64,000 bases of DNA, taken from NCBI GenBank assembly GCA_947034885.2, contig OX344750.2, positions 8,166,501 to 8,230,500 on the forward strand. The letters are read 5' to 3'. The notes under the pieces were generated by a model. It made no database searches. It saw only the letters and a list, made by a program, of their open reading frames with translations, and was not told the DNA's origin. This DNA comes from Thuidium tamariscinum (Eukaryota; Streptophyta; Bryopsida; Hypnales; Thuidiaceae). The first letter of the stretch is position 1; each line of letters begins with the position of its first letter. Of the stretch, positions 1 to 11,643 are shown piece after piece. Position numbers and translations under genes: made by a program.

Positions 1-709
1 CCATCAAAATTGAAGATTTCGTACAATATGGTCATTCATTTTAGTCAAATCCAAAAAAATTCCTATCGGACTATGTTTTCTCACACACAATACTCTTACT
101 TTCGACATTCAATTCATCAATATTTATAATTTATTTGAAACAAATTCTAATGTACAATGAGGAATCATAGAACAAAGGGTTCTATTTAGGAACAAATGCT
201 AGTCCACTACTTAGGTACATTAACTATATTCGAATTATGAATGAAAAAATCGTGATGAGCAACATACCTCTATGGAAGACGTACTTTATTTGCTTTTCTG
301 AAGGACATTGAGCATCCTACTTCCAATCATTTTGATGCCTTACCTATTTTTTACACAGGAACTTCATTTCAGTCAAGTTATAACTACCTTCCGTTTCTAA
401 GATCACTGGCAACAATAACTATTTATATAGGGAATCATTCAAGTTCCCAAGTACATCATTAAATAAATGATGAACTCCAGTGAATACAAGCACAGCTCCT
501 GGATATTACTGTGTCATGTAAAGGTTGCTGTTTTTAAACATCCATTATAGTTTTACTAATGCATTTGTAAAAATGTATCACTATTTTTGGTATGCATACA
601 CTGCATAGGTTTTCTATCCATCAATGTAACTAGAGTGGTCCGTGGTTTTTCCACATTCTAAAAGAAATGGAAAACAGGAAAATGAATAATTTTTTACTTT
701 CTTTAATGT
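1..709. other. AT-rich stretch, no gene seen
   Basis: No open frame of useful length and no recognisable repeat end is visible. The sequence is AT-rich like most of the first 33 kb. Confidence 0.5.
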
Positions 710-1078
710 ATAAAAACTTCAGAATTCAATAACTTTAATGCCGTTGGTTGGAAGTCCTCCACTCAAAGCACATGCAACCCTCCTCGCCGAGGGCTTCCCG
801 ACGGTACCAGACACGCACTTGCGGGATCCACAGTCGTGGAGACCTCAACGTAACAAACAAACAAACAAACATTTTCTAATTTTTTTAATGTATAGAAACT
901 TCAAAATTCAATAACTTCCATGCCGTATGTTGGAACACAATGAATCAAAGCCTATGCACCCTTCCTTGCCGAGGGCTTTCCGATGGTACCAAGCACGCAC
1001 CCGGGTGACTTTTGGTCCGGCAGATTTCAACGTAAGAAACATCCAAACAAACTAACACAAAAACAAACAAACAAACAA
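710..1078. repeat. Two tandem units of the ~180-bp (AAAC)n repeat
   Basis: Two adjacent units share the order: AT-rich lead with 'cttcaaaattcaataac', a GC-rich core containing 'ccgagggctt' and 'cgacggtacc', a 'cacgcac' block, then 'caacgtaa' and a run of AAAC. The same unit recurs four times at 17.75-18.46 kb. The A-rich tail resembles a SINE tail on this strand, but no convincing A-box/B-box pair was found and the units are tandem, so a satellite-like origin is equally possible. Confidence 0.7.
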
Positions 1079-1602
1079 CGTATCTTCATAGGGGGATGAT
1101 GGCATATTTCTCTATTTGAAGAAAATCTCTTGCAAAGGAGTCTTCCCTTCTCTATTTCCTAAGAGTAATAGAAAGTGGAAGTTCATTTCAAAAAATGTAA
1201 TTAAACAAAATTGGAAGTCATTATTGCATCCTCTTGAACTTGGTAGCCTACATTCAACCAAATATTTATGTTAGAACTATGTAACTACACATGCTCTTTA
1301 AAATGAGTGAAAGCCACTTACTTCTTTTCATTTGAATATAATGTTCTTACAACTTCAAATTTTAAAATACCCCCCTCTAACCTACAAAGGCAAAGCGACT
1401 TTCAAAAAATGTAGTCTTCAACTGTGTACACTATTGTTACCATTGTATTCCTTTAAATTTAGAAATTTTTTACAGCACAACACCTTAAGAGTTCTCTTTT
1501 ACGAAGACTATTTATATTTTGGATACATACAATTTTACACAATCATTTTATAAAATGAATACTTAAATTAAAAACATTTTCAATTTTCAATGAACGTATT
1601 GA
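1079..1602. other. AT-rich stretch, no gene seen
   Basis: The only open frame (1332-1553) starts at TTG, is rich in Phe/Leu/Tyr as expected from AT-rich noise, and has no recognisable motif. Nothing else stands out. Confidence 0.5.
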
Positions 1603-2533
1603 TTAATCCCTAAAGGACCATGGCCATTTTTCAACCCAAAACCACTCAAAACTGCCATTTCTGCTCCATTCATCCATGAAAAACAAAGAAACAAAATTTT
1701 AAGAATCTAACCATAGGATCTTGTACTTTACTTAACTAAGATCATGTGGTGAAAATTCCATGAAGTTTGACTATATAGATAGGAAGATAGGAGCATTCAA
1801 AGTTGGAAAACAAAGTTTCCTTAAACTCTACTTCGAAACTTCAAATGACTTTGTCCTCCATTCATGTAATTTTTTTGCACTACAGACCTTGAATTTAAAT
1901 TTTTTTCTATTGAGAAATTGATGTAAGAGCTTAGGAAAAAAAATTCACATGTTAAAGACTTGTTTTTCATTCTCTAAGAAATTGTCAAGTACATGTAGGT
2001 CCAAGATTGAAAGAAAAACTAAATTGCAAATATCTCATACATGGAATTGAAACACAATAATCCCAATGGTGAGATTGTTTTAGCTAACAAAATCAACCTT
2101 GTCCAACAATTTCTTTTGAAGAATTGTGACAATTGCATTCACAAATGAATCCTATAAGTTATTTTTTGAAGAAGATGCTTAGATTGCCCTAAAAACAAGA
2201 TTGTTCAGAACTTTCACATTACTAATCCAAATGGAATGAATCAAATGTTCTCTTGTAGACAAAAATAAAATCTATGAGAAGAAACAGTTAATTTTTTAAT
2301 TTTGAAGTTTTTGTAGAATTTTTTTTCTGCTCGGCGACATTAAAATTATTTTTAAGATGGCATAACTTTTGCTCCCGGTCACCAATTGAAAAAAGAATAA
2401 TATTCCCACATACCTCATTAATTTTTCTATCTTATGTGAAAATTTCAAGAAAATTCATTAAAAACTGAAGTCACATGTAACTGCCCGAATTCTTAAAGTC
2501 CCTCGAGGGGACTCTTGGTCCTTTAGGGGTTAA
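1603..2533. mobile_element. Family C TIR element (~931 bp)
   Basis: The left end reads TTAATCCCTAAAGGACCA and the right end, reverse-complemented, reads TTAACCCCTAAAGGACCA: an 18-bp terminal inverted repeat with one mismatch. TTAA sits at both extremes, either as part of the TIR or as a TTAA target duplication. There is no ORF inside, so this is a MITE-like non-autonomous element. A second family member is at 4923-5893 and a solitary right end at about 30,040-30,067. Confidence 0.65.
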
Positions 2534-2680
2534 AGACAAATTGTAGTTTTCTTCTAAAAACTAATTCAAACATTTCATTTTCTAAAACATTCTATAAAAA
2601 CATAGATGTAAACAATGTGTCCTTTTCTTATTTTCACAAAGAAAATGTTTTAGGTAATTTCATGTTTCGCAAAAAACAAT

Positions 2681-3867
2681 GGGGTCATTGCTAAAAACAC
2701 TTACCGGTTCTGTCTCAAAATGGCTGAAGATCAGTGAGTTCTTTGAGTCCTGTGAGTCCTGTGACCCTTTGAAATAATTTTTTTTTTTAAATTGAAAAAA
2801 ATATAGATAATTTGAAGAGCAATGAGAATATTATGTCTCTTGAAATTCATACCTCAGAAAAATTTTCTCTAAATGTTATAGACAATGGAAAATACAAAGA
2901 AAATAGCTCTTCTTTCACTAATTTGGTAAAAATTGTACAAAAATTCGAAAAATGCAAACACGAAATCCATTTTCTCTCCAAGTAAAGGTCTTTCTTTTCC
3001 AACAAATTTCATCTTTGGGAAAAATTAATTCTACTCTCTACACTTGTGCAAAGTCAACCACTTTGACGACATGGGGAGGTTGAACAGGATAGTATTTTCC
3101 ATAAATCTCTTTGTGGTCTTCTGTAACTTTAGGTGATGTCCTCGCATGCCAATTTCCAGCTCATCATTTTCATTTTGGGGTCAAAAATATGACTAAGAAC
3201 CCCCAGAATGGCCAAAGCAGACACCCAATCGGGTGCAGTTTCAAAATAGTATATTAATTCTTAAAAAATTAAAAAAATTACTGAAAATGTAAAACTTCTG
3301 TAGGCACCTTCATTTCAAGTTTCAAGTCAAATGAATGAAAGGTGAAAAAGTTATGACATTAGGGGAGAATTGAACCTCCAAAGAGGCCGCTTTGTAATGC
3401 AAGAGAGTGGGTGGGAAGAGCCTTTTCAACTTACTAATTGGGCCAAGAATTGCATGATGAATTCAAAAATTTATCATCATTATCCAATCCATCTCCATAG
3501 TCTCATAACTATTTGGGAGGAAAGAGCCTTTTTATCTCACTAATTATGCCAAGAATTGCATGATAAATTCAAAAATTGTCATCATTATCTAATCCATCTC
3601 CCAAATCTCTCAAATCTCATGATGATTCAATCATGAAAGATGGAGCACACGCCTACTGCAAATATCTACAAGCCAAGTGGATACATGCAATCCTACATGG
3701 AAGTAGTAATGGTGACATGGGCACTCTCATACTCATTTAATTTGTATTAAAGTTAGTAAGAAAACTCAAAGCCTCTTTAAGGGTTCAATTTTCCCCTAAT
3801 GAGCAAAAAAATACCTAATCAAGGTGAAGGGGACAAAAAAAAGGACAAGTGTTTCTTGCAATCACCC
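2681..3867. mobile_element. Possible long or nested family A TIR element
   Basis: The left end GGGGTCATTGCTAAAAACAC and the right end GTGTTTCTTGCAATCACCC are inverted copies of the family A terminus. The 1.19-kb spacing exceeds the usual 0.72 kb, so this may be two truncated copies or one copy with an insertion. There is no coding potential inside. Confidence 0.3.
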
Positions 3868-3980
3868 ATTCAAATATTTTTAATTAGGAGCATTGTTTAA
3901 AAGAAATATACATTCACTCTCTACGAAAAAAGTCCATTCGCAGTGAACTTTATAAATGTATATGCATATGACTCCAAAAA

Positions 3981-4719
3981 GCGACTGCGTCGGTCCAAAA
4001 CACACCCTGCAGAAAGCGTAGCATTTTCAAACATATTCTTTAATTTTTCGGGATTACTTTAAAATTAGAAAAAAAAGTTTCCCTATCAACGAAAAATATG
4101 TCTCATGTATAATCCTTCATGGAGACGGTACCGTACAAAGGTAAGGCATAGGAAAAATCTCTAAATAGGCAATACAAAGAAGTACGAAATTTCATGAAAA
4201 TTATTACTTCTACACTTTTAATTGTTAAAAATAGGAAAATCATTTTCAAGAAAAACTTGAGATTGCCCATTCAAGGAAAGTTCATTTTCATCACATTTGA
4301 CCAACACAACGATCCTGGAACCATCATCGATGTCCAGAAACTGTGTGGCACGGAAATAAATTTGTAATCATGTGGAGGACCTCACAAAACATATTTTTTG
4401 ATTTGTATTTGGAATTTCTAGGTTTTACACCTATGCAAGCAGACCACAATAATTTCGTCTTCAAATCATTAAATGTAGGGTGTGGCGAATGTAATGATAA
4501 CCATAAACCTAATTTTGTGATACCTAAATGAAAATATTATTTAAATATACATTTTTTTTTTAATTTCTGAAAAATCGAGGACCTACTACACTTCCAGTTA
4601 GGTAGGTTTACTAAAAATTTCATGTTCCTTGGAGTAAATCACAAATAGCCAAAACTCTTAAACTAAGAAGTGGTTCGTGTTGTGACGCGAAATATGACCG
4701 GTGTTTCTTGCGATGACCC
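3981..4719. mobile_element. Family A TIR element, degenerate (~739 bp)
   Basis: The right end (GGTGTTTCTTGCGATGACCC) is clear. The left end is eroded and placed by similarity of the following ~150 bp to the copies at 9767 and 16692 (shared 'ttactttaaaattagaaaa' and a 'ggtaccgtacaaagg' block). It is non-coding. Confidence 0.45.
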
Positions 4720-4922
4720 ACCTATACAATACATAACAACACTCATGATTTTTTTCTGTACAGTCCTCCACCATTATGAAATTCTTGTTTCAGAAATGAA
4801 ATAGAATTATATCTATACCTTCAAGACAAAGGTACATGGAAGAGGATATCCATAGAAGAATGCCAAGTTGGACAGCTTCAAAAGTACAAAACCTAAAGAT
4901 GGAAGTGAAGAGGATGAAAACC

Positions 4923-5893
4923 TTAACCCTACACCGCCCAAGGGGCCAAAAAAAGGCTTGTTATAGAATTGAAAGTACTGTAACTTGTGCTTTCAATGTC
5001 CAAATTCAATGAAACTTGTGGGGAAATTTGCGCCTCGTATTCTAGTTTGTGTGGTAAAATTTCTCGATCAATCTAAGAAGTGATGATTGTGTGCAAGCCA
5101 ATCGAAGTTTACAGAGGTTCAATGTGATTCAACAAAGTGCACTTCATGGCTCCAACTTCGGCGGCTTGTACCTTCTTCATCCAATGTTTGATTTGAATAA
5201 AATATGTTGGGTTCTACTCCCTTTGAAGTCTATTCCTTGTGGTGAAATTTTCAAGTCAATCCAAGTTGTTTAGATTGTTTGGGAGCAATTCAAAATTCAA
5301 AATTCCGCCATTTTGCAACTGACGATAACTCTGGCAACTTGTATCTTGTTCATACAATGTTTAATTCCTATCATTTTTTTTGATAAAGTTGCGCACCTTA
5401 GTCTAGTTTGTTTCGCTAAACTTTCACATTAATCCAAAAAGTTCTCAATGACTAAGGTGCATTCCAGTAGAAGGAGGTTGAGCCGTAGATGTGTTTTTTG
5501 CAACTTCTCTTACCTACTTTTTCACATTTTCAAGCCATTTTGCAAACGCATTGAGTCAATTGAATGATATTTTTTTTTCACCAATTTGTTTGTACGCTGA
5601 TTTTGAATCACTTTGTAGTTTAAAGTTTTTGCATTTCCTTAGGTTCAGAAGTCAAATTTCACCTGTACATGAGTTCCCAGGAAAATTTTAGCATTCTTCT
5701 GCAACACTGAAACATTTTAATCTTGCAATCTATATGGTCAAATAACTTCAAATTTGATCCATGCCACCTAGAACATGCTCACTACAATATTGTACAGTTA
5801 AGATGTGTATTAATTAGTCACATTTAGATTTATAGCACTTCACAAGCTACAGTTTTCTGAAACCCGAAATGGCCATGGGCCTTCTAGGGTTAA
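4923..5893. mobile_element. Family C-like TIR element (~971 bp)
   Basis: It begins TTAACCCTA and ends TAGGGTTAA, with CCAAGGGGCC and GGCCATGGGCC just inside the two ends. Inside are two diverged copies of a 'ctagtttgt...aatctaa/aatccaa' segment. There is no protein-like ORF. The shorter TIR match makes it less certain than the copy at 1603. Confidence 0.45.
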
Positions 5894-6092
5894 TGTCTTC
5901 AACGAGAATAAGTAATTTAAATAAGTACACTTCTTCATATAAAACCCTTTCATTGCAAATTCTGATATTCAATTCTGGTCTACTTGTGCATACTTTATAT
6001 GTTTGGAAAATTGTACAAACTACTGAAATGCAAGAAGACGTTAAATCGTGCAATCGAACCTGACATGGCGCAGGTAAATCCAGCCCCCCGTA

Positions 6093-6110
6093 GGTAAAAC
6101 AGGTTTTACC
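6093..6110. other. Perfect 8-bp hairpin
   Basis: GGTAAAAC is followed after two bases by GTTTTACC. CCCC/GGGG runs just outside can lengthen the stem. It marks the switch from AT-rich DNA to the gene-like island at 6.1-9.0 kb. Function unknown. Confidence 0.6.
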
Positions 6111-6819
6111 AGGGGTTGATGAGGGTTTCGGGGTTCATGTTTTGTTGGGTTTTTTGGTTGTATCGAGGCCTCCCTAGCTTCTTTCAAATTCTGAATCCAA
6201 ATATGAATTCAGAATTTCAAATAAATAAATTTTGAAAAAAATAAAAAATTTCAGTGTTAACCCTGGGTAAGTTCATGTGCGCCACGTTAGTTTCGATTAC
6301 ACAATTTTTCGCGCTCCCTAAAATGCTTTGTAGTCATGAATACCTACTTAGTAAATCTTGAGTCATATGAGGACATTTTTAGTAGAAGTTATGGCCTGCA
6401 AGAGAAGGGACATAGGCGGTGTCACTCATAATATAAAAACTATTTCTCGCTATGACCTGACATTGGCACTAATTTCAAGAAGCACAGGTTCATAATCTCC
6501 TATGTTTCTCTCGTTATGTGATACATTCCAAACAGTGTCCTTACAAGGCGTTGGGTCCGAGGATCAGACTGTCCATATAACTGCTACTTCTCCTGATACA
6601 GTGATTTCTGCTTCGACGTTGCTCCTGCGAACTAGTCGACACAAGAGCGTTCGCTGAGGATCTACTCCATGCGAAATTGATTTTCCGAAGTTGTTACATT
6701 TGATGAATTTGAGAGGTCGCCACGTGACATAGCACAATGGTGCACGGTCACATAGTCGATCCAAGAAAGAAGGATGAGGAAAGACATTTCTCCGTCAGCA
6801 GACTCTTCCAAAGTCATTC

Positions 6820-7042
6820 ATGGACCAGAAACTGAGGTCCGCGACTTTCAAGGGCTCCTACATACTCTGCCAATCTAAAAAGCTTCCGCCCGGGGTCCGC
6901 CCTAGGCTCAATATACTGTTTCCCACGCAATGGAAATTCTCCACTTCGTTAAAAAAAGAAAAAAGGAATCCATCATCTCCTCATGATGTCATGAAGGACG
7001 TGTATGGCGTTCTGTGGACCCGCGCAAAAAAGTCTGCGACAC
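6820..7042 (+). CDS. Candidate exon, unknown protein (gene-like island 6-9 kb)
   Basis: An ATG-started open frame of about 74 codons ends in a good 5' splice context (acacg|gtaatt). The peptide is basic and proline/lysine-rich with a Lys-Lys-Glu-Lys-Arg patch. Base composition is clearly GC-richer than the flanks. A second frame is also open over part of the stretch, so the reading frame is not certain. I do not recognise the product. It lies upstream of the exon-like frames at 7439 and 7845 on the same strand and may belong with them. Confidence 0.35.
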
Positions 7043-7438
7043 GGTAATTATCTTCCCGTGCATTTTCCTGACGTTCTTCTATGCTCATGCGTTCTGGGTG
7101 ATTCGTTTTGGTCGATTTGGGTCTGTCTTTCTTTAGTACAACTGTACTCCGTAAGTTAGTTTGTTTGTTTTTTTCTTGGGACAGAAATAAAGGCTCCGTA
7201 AGGTATTCAGATTCAAATTAGACAAGATGTAGAAGGAATTTCATTAATGCCGTGCGTCCTTCCGAGATTCCAGACGCCGTGAGAGTAGACTACAGAACCT
7301 ATTTCGGATAGTGCACAGAATAGGAGGGCACGTGTCCCTTTCACGAAGGAATCAATATTGGCAGAACGAATGGATTGGAGTCTTTTTCGCTTGCTGAATT
7401 TAGCATACACTGGCAGTACTCATTGCTTTATTGTACAG

Positions 7439-7746
7439 GGCACTACGACGAACTTCCACGGAAACTGGATGCTGTTTGGGAGTTTTTCCCTGACAGTCCA
7501 TTGGCAGCGTCTTCCTCTATCAGATAGGAGAACTGCTCTTCACGCATTTCTCCTCTTCAGCTCTACCTTCTTCCATTGACAGGCCATATTGAAGAACAGC
7601 AATGGGGGTGGACGACTGAGTTCCAAACACAGTTAGCGTGCTATCGGGATTACTTCGAAGCTAGTTCTACATTACCGCATGCTCTTGCCCCGCGGCATCT
7701 TGAGGCGTCTCTGACTGTTTATGTAGAAGTCGTGTTGCTCATGTAA
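7439..7746 (+). pseudogene. Candidate exon with one in-frame TAG, unknown protein
   Basis: Downstream of a good acceptor (ttattgtacag|), a frame beginning His-Tyr-Asp-Glu-Leu-Pro runs about 100 codons to TAA at 7744. It is interrupted once, by TAG at 7525-7527. The composition (Trp-Glu-Phe-Phe-Pro, Cys-Tyr-Arg-Asp-Tyr-Phe) looks protein-like on both sides of the stop. Either the TAG is a disabling mutation or the true exon starts after it. The overlapping frame at 7358-7579 is also open, so the call is tentative. No family recognised. Confidence 0.35.
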
Positions 7747-7844
7747 TAATCCAGTGCAGGTTCTAGGTCACAGTTGTCCAAATGATTATTATTTGAACAT
7801 TCGAATACGGAGCCTTCACATAGTCACTGTTCGGGTTATTGCAG

Positions 7845-8451
7845 AGGAGAAGCTTTTGGAAATTCCGCCACTACGATCCGCATTGCGACTCCTAGCATGG
7901 ACGAACCCGATGAGGGGAACAGCGACTTCAGGCGACGGAAGCGCTTCAAGCAATTCAGTCCTAAGTCAAATGACGACATCTTCCAGCCGTCACCGTTTAC
8001 ATGCACGCGGAGTGCAAGTTCTTCAAATGTAGATGCAGTCGGTTCTTCATCTGCGCGAAGAGCCCAAGCATATTCAGACGTCGCTGACATTAAGGACACA
8101 AGTCCTTATTCAGCAAAATCTCGAAGGCCTCCTTCTAAGAAGGCACGGACGTTGGCAGTGAAGACTTACGGACACATCTCAGAGGAGGAAGAAACGTACA
8201 GTCCGGTTTCATCAGCTTCTGCTGAGTCCGAGGATCTCTTCGATTACACTTCGGAGAAGTCTAAGACTGGTAAAGGAAGGAATGCGATGTGTGCAGCGGA
8301 TGTCCCAAAGAAGCGAGACACTGCACCGTTCGGGTGGAAGGGGACTACTACTTGTGAATCCGTCATCAACGTCTGCCCTGCCGTGAACTTCCTTAATGAA
8401 ACTCGAAGTGACCATCGCCCACGACCACCATGTGGAAACAAGGCACAATGA
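7845..8451 (+). CDS. Candidate exon: disordered, basic, Ser-rich protein
   Basis: This is the best coding candidate of the 6-9 kb island. It starts after an acceptor (gttattgcag|) or at the ATG at 7897, which gives 184 codons. Visible features are an Arg-Arg-Arg-Lys-Arg-Phe-Lys cluster near the start, a Lys-Lys-Ala-Arg cluster in the middle (both possible nuclear localisation signals), an acidic Ser-Glu-Glu-Glu-Glu-Thr patch, and a Ser/Pro-rich body with no globular domain. Near 8395 the coding signal seems to move into another frame, which stays open to a TAA near 8513 (ending Phe-Arg-Ile-Val-Val-Leu). A single-base indel may therefore have broken the original end. No family recognised; an intrinsically disordered nuclear protein is only an inference. 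Confidence 0.45.
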
Positions 8452-8519
8452 ACCCGTAGTCGTGAAGGAGTTTAACGTAGAGGCATGGGAGTTCCGAATT
8501 GTCGTCCTCTAAATTATTG

Positions 8520-9027
8520 CAGTCTGCAGGAACGTCATTATATCGACCTCACATGTAGCGTAGGTATTTAGCAGAAGTACTTATAATTGCTCCGACGTAC
8601 ACCAAAATGTAGTGCAATGTCGTCTGAAAGTATGGGAAATAATGTTCACTCGCACACTTCTAATGTGCAAAATTCAATAAACAAGGATCCCCATTCATTC
8701 CTTTTTTCTGTGTTATCGTCCTGGATTTCCATATTTTCTTCAAAAAATTGCCGAAGTATGTATATGCAGAATTGAAAATGCACTATTACGAAAATAGGCA
8801 TACACAGAGGTCAGATTTTATACCGTTCTCGTATGGTCATTTGAAGTTACATAACTACCAGAACTGTGGATGGCAAACCTCTCTCATGTGGATTCCAATG
8901 GAATATTACGCTGCTAACAGGTGTAAATGGCATATTCTATATGTTGTACATGCACGACTGGAGTGCGATCATTGGGAAGATGGAATCGTTTGTATGTTGC
9001 CTGTTCGATCCTTGAGACTTCTTACCG
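8520..9027 (+). other. Tail of the gene-like island, no clear gene
   Basis: Composition falls back towards AT-rich. A 142-codon open frame (8748-9176) starts at TTG, runs across the family B element border at 9028 and has no motif, so I do not call it a gene. Confidence 0.4.
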
Positions 9028-9576
9028 TTAACCCCCTAGCATCCAAGCGAGCATTTCTTAGTCGTTCCTGCAGGACGAGCAGCGTTTTGGGTGAATCGCA
9101 AACAAATTTCAATTTTTTCCTTCTTCCAAATGTTGGGAACAGTGGATGGCCTATCAACTTTTATATGCATAACTGAGATCGTTAAGGTCAAACATAAGAT
9201 ATAAGACAAGTAGCACAAAGTGTTCAATTTCGCCTACTGCTGAAACATTTTATGTACTGAAAGAATTGATGCCCTCATTACAATATACTGTGCATTCATT
9301 TAAAAATCAATGAAGACCATAATTTGAGCCATTTAAAAAAACCAAAAAAGATTCCAAAAAAAATAAATTATACCTTCGAATGATTTTCAAAGTTATATCT
9401 TCAAAATTCATTTGAAGAGAACGTTGGAATGCATTTCCAATTTTGACCGTAAAGATACTTCTTACCGTTTGTGCTTTACATTATCTTTATTCATACTAAC
9501 TTCAAAAAAATTATAGAGCCTGTTTTTTATAACTCATTTCTGTTTTGAGCTAACCCCTTCGTCTTCGAGGGGGTAC
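9028..9576. mobile_element. Family B TIR element, short form (~549 bp)
   Basis: It starts TTAACCCCCTAGCATCCAAG, matching the family start TTAACCCCTAAGCGCTCA, and ends in an eroded 'taaccccttcgtcttcgagg' block equivalent to the end of the other copies. Internal landmarks ('aaggtcaaa', 'cacaaagtgtt', 'catttgaagagaa') follow in the same order as at 11,644, 18,975 and 31,258. Non-coding. Confidence 0.6.
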
Positions 9577-9766
9577 ATAATGAGCCAGAGGCCATGGAAA
9601 TGATGATTTTGATACCGTGCAAATAATGGGTTCCACATAAACATTAGCTTTCACTGGAAGTAGAAGCACTATGGAAGATATTTTCTTGTCATCCTTAATT
9701 ACAAGGAGTAATTATTGAATTTCTACCAAGTACAACAGAATTCTCTCTTTTTCATACTTAGGTATG

Positions 9767-10498
9767 GGTGGGTCCAAGAGATACCGTCCATTTTCCGTAG
9801 CGTTTTGGAAATGGACACAATTTTCTTTAGGAGTACTATTTATTTAGGAAATCAATTTTAAAAAAATAAGAGAAATTTGAATAATGTATAAAACTTAAAG
9901 AAGAAGGTACCCTATGAAGGAAAAGCTTAGGGAATTTCTCCAAGTACGAGAACTACAGAGCTGGAGAATCTCATGAAAATGGGCGTCTTTACATTTTAAT
10001 TTCTAAAAAATAGGAATAGTTATTTTTCTTGAATCTAAAAATAGGCCACTTGGGAAGAATTGATGGTGATGGTATTCCACGAAAAAAATAATCTCAACTC
10101 CATTATCAATGGTCAGAAACTGCGTGCAATGGGAGTGCAGTTCACACTTATGTGCAGGACATAGAATAATGTATTTCCAGATTTCCTTTGATAGGAATAT
10201 GCTTTCCTACTAGAAAAATGCACCATGAAAATTTCGACTTAACATCATTACATTTGGGTACTCCTAACGTAGTAGAAACCCCTACACCTCAATTTGTGAC
10301 AAATTAACAAAAAATAATTTGAAATATAAATTTTTTTTTTTAACTTCTAAAAAATAAGGGATGTACAAATCATCAAGTTAGAGAGTTCCAATATTTATTT
10401 CATATTCTCGAATATTCTAATTCAAAAATTGTAGGCGCAAAAGAACAACAGTACTCCAATCGTGACTTTGAATAGGACCGGTGTTTCTTGCAACCACC
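9767..10498. mobile_element. Family A TIR element (~732 bp)
   Basis: The right end GGTGTTTCTTGCAACCACC is clear. The left end (gggtgggtccaagagatacc) is an eroded family A terminus. Inside, 'ggagtacta', 'aaggtacc' and 'caagtacgagaac' follow the order seen at 16,692. No ORF. Confidence 0.5.
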
Positions 10499-10662
10499 TG
10501 TATGGCAACCTGGTCGTTCATGGATGAACCTAACATTCTTCATTGCATACTCTCACGCCGTCCTATTTGAAGAGTACGTTTAAAATTTTTTTAAATACAA
10601 ACAAGAAAAGATACAGAAGGAAGACCATTACAACACTTCATATGCTGTGAACAAATCATAAC

Positions 10663-11392
10663 GGGGTCATTGCAAGAAACACTAGTCGTATTTCATGTCA
10701 CAAGGAAAACCACTTCTTTGTTCTCTACTATTATTTTTGGAGTTCAAGTGCTATGAACGTGAATTTTTTTTTAACATAACTAACTTAAAGCTTATTAGAT
10801 TCCTCATTTTTCAAAAACTAAAGAGAAACACTTTATATTAAAAAATCATTGTTTTGGAGCATCATAGTTAGTAGTTTACAAAAATCACTACGTTAAGAGT
10901 GCCCAAATTTAATGATTTATAAACAAAACTTTCATGGTCTATACATATAGGTGTAGAACTTATAACTTATGAATGACATCTAAAAATATGTTATTTCATG
11001 CCTTGCACATTTGTGCACAAGAGTTTATGTTCAGCACAATTTTTGAACATTGAAGATGGTTCACAGATTGTTCTTTTGGTGAAATATCATCGAAAGCAAC
11101 TTTTTGGAGATGGACAATTTATTGTTTTATGTAAAATTGAATTTCCTATTTAAAAAAAATCCTACTATCACAGTTCCAATTTCCATGAGATTTTGCACTT
11201 CTCTAGTTCTCCTACGTATAGAGTTTTCCTATGATTTTCTTTTCTAGGCTACCTTCTCCATAAAGATATATACATGAAACATATTTTTTACTGTTTTAAA
11301 AACTGTTTTTCTAATTTAGAAGCCCTCAAAAAGGAAAAAAATAGTTACGTGGAAACGGTACGCTTAACATGTGTTGTTCCTTGCAATGACCC
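10663..11392. mobile_element. Family A TIR element, inverted orientation (~730 bp)
   Basis: It is bounded by GGGGTCATTGCAAGAAACAC and an inverted GTTCCTTGCAATGACCC. The 'catgtcaca' block beside the left end corresponds to the right-hand side of the 16,692 copy, so this copy is flipped. No ORF and no clear target duplication. Confidence 0.6.
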
Positions 11393-11643
11393 AATGCATG
11401 CGTATGGGTTCCATAATCTATAACATTTTGTAGTATGCTTGAAGCTGCCTCGTTGTAAATAGAATGATGTGGAATACTTCACAGTCATCAATAACTACTG
11501 ATGAAAGACGAAGCATGCAGCATATGTTGTCACGTGTTGCATAGGGAGAGATTTAGTTCATTGAATTTGCAATAGTGAATGATAAAGTTTGTCAAACAAT
11601 TCTGCCACTTAGTAATTTCTAATGAAATGAGTTCAATTGATGC

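Noticed and set aside
8748-9176. 142-codon plus-strand frame
   Set aside because: TTG start, runs across the start of the family B element, and shows no motif or splice logic.
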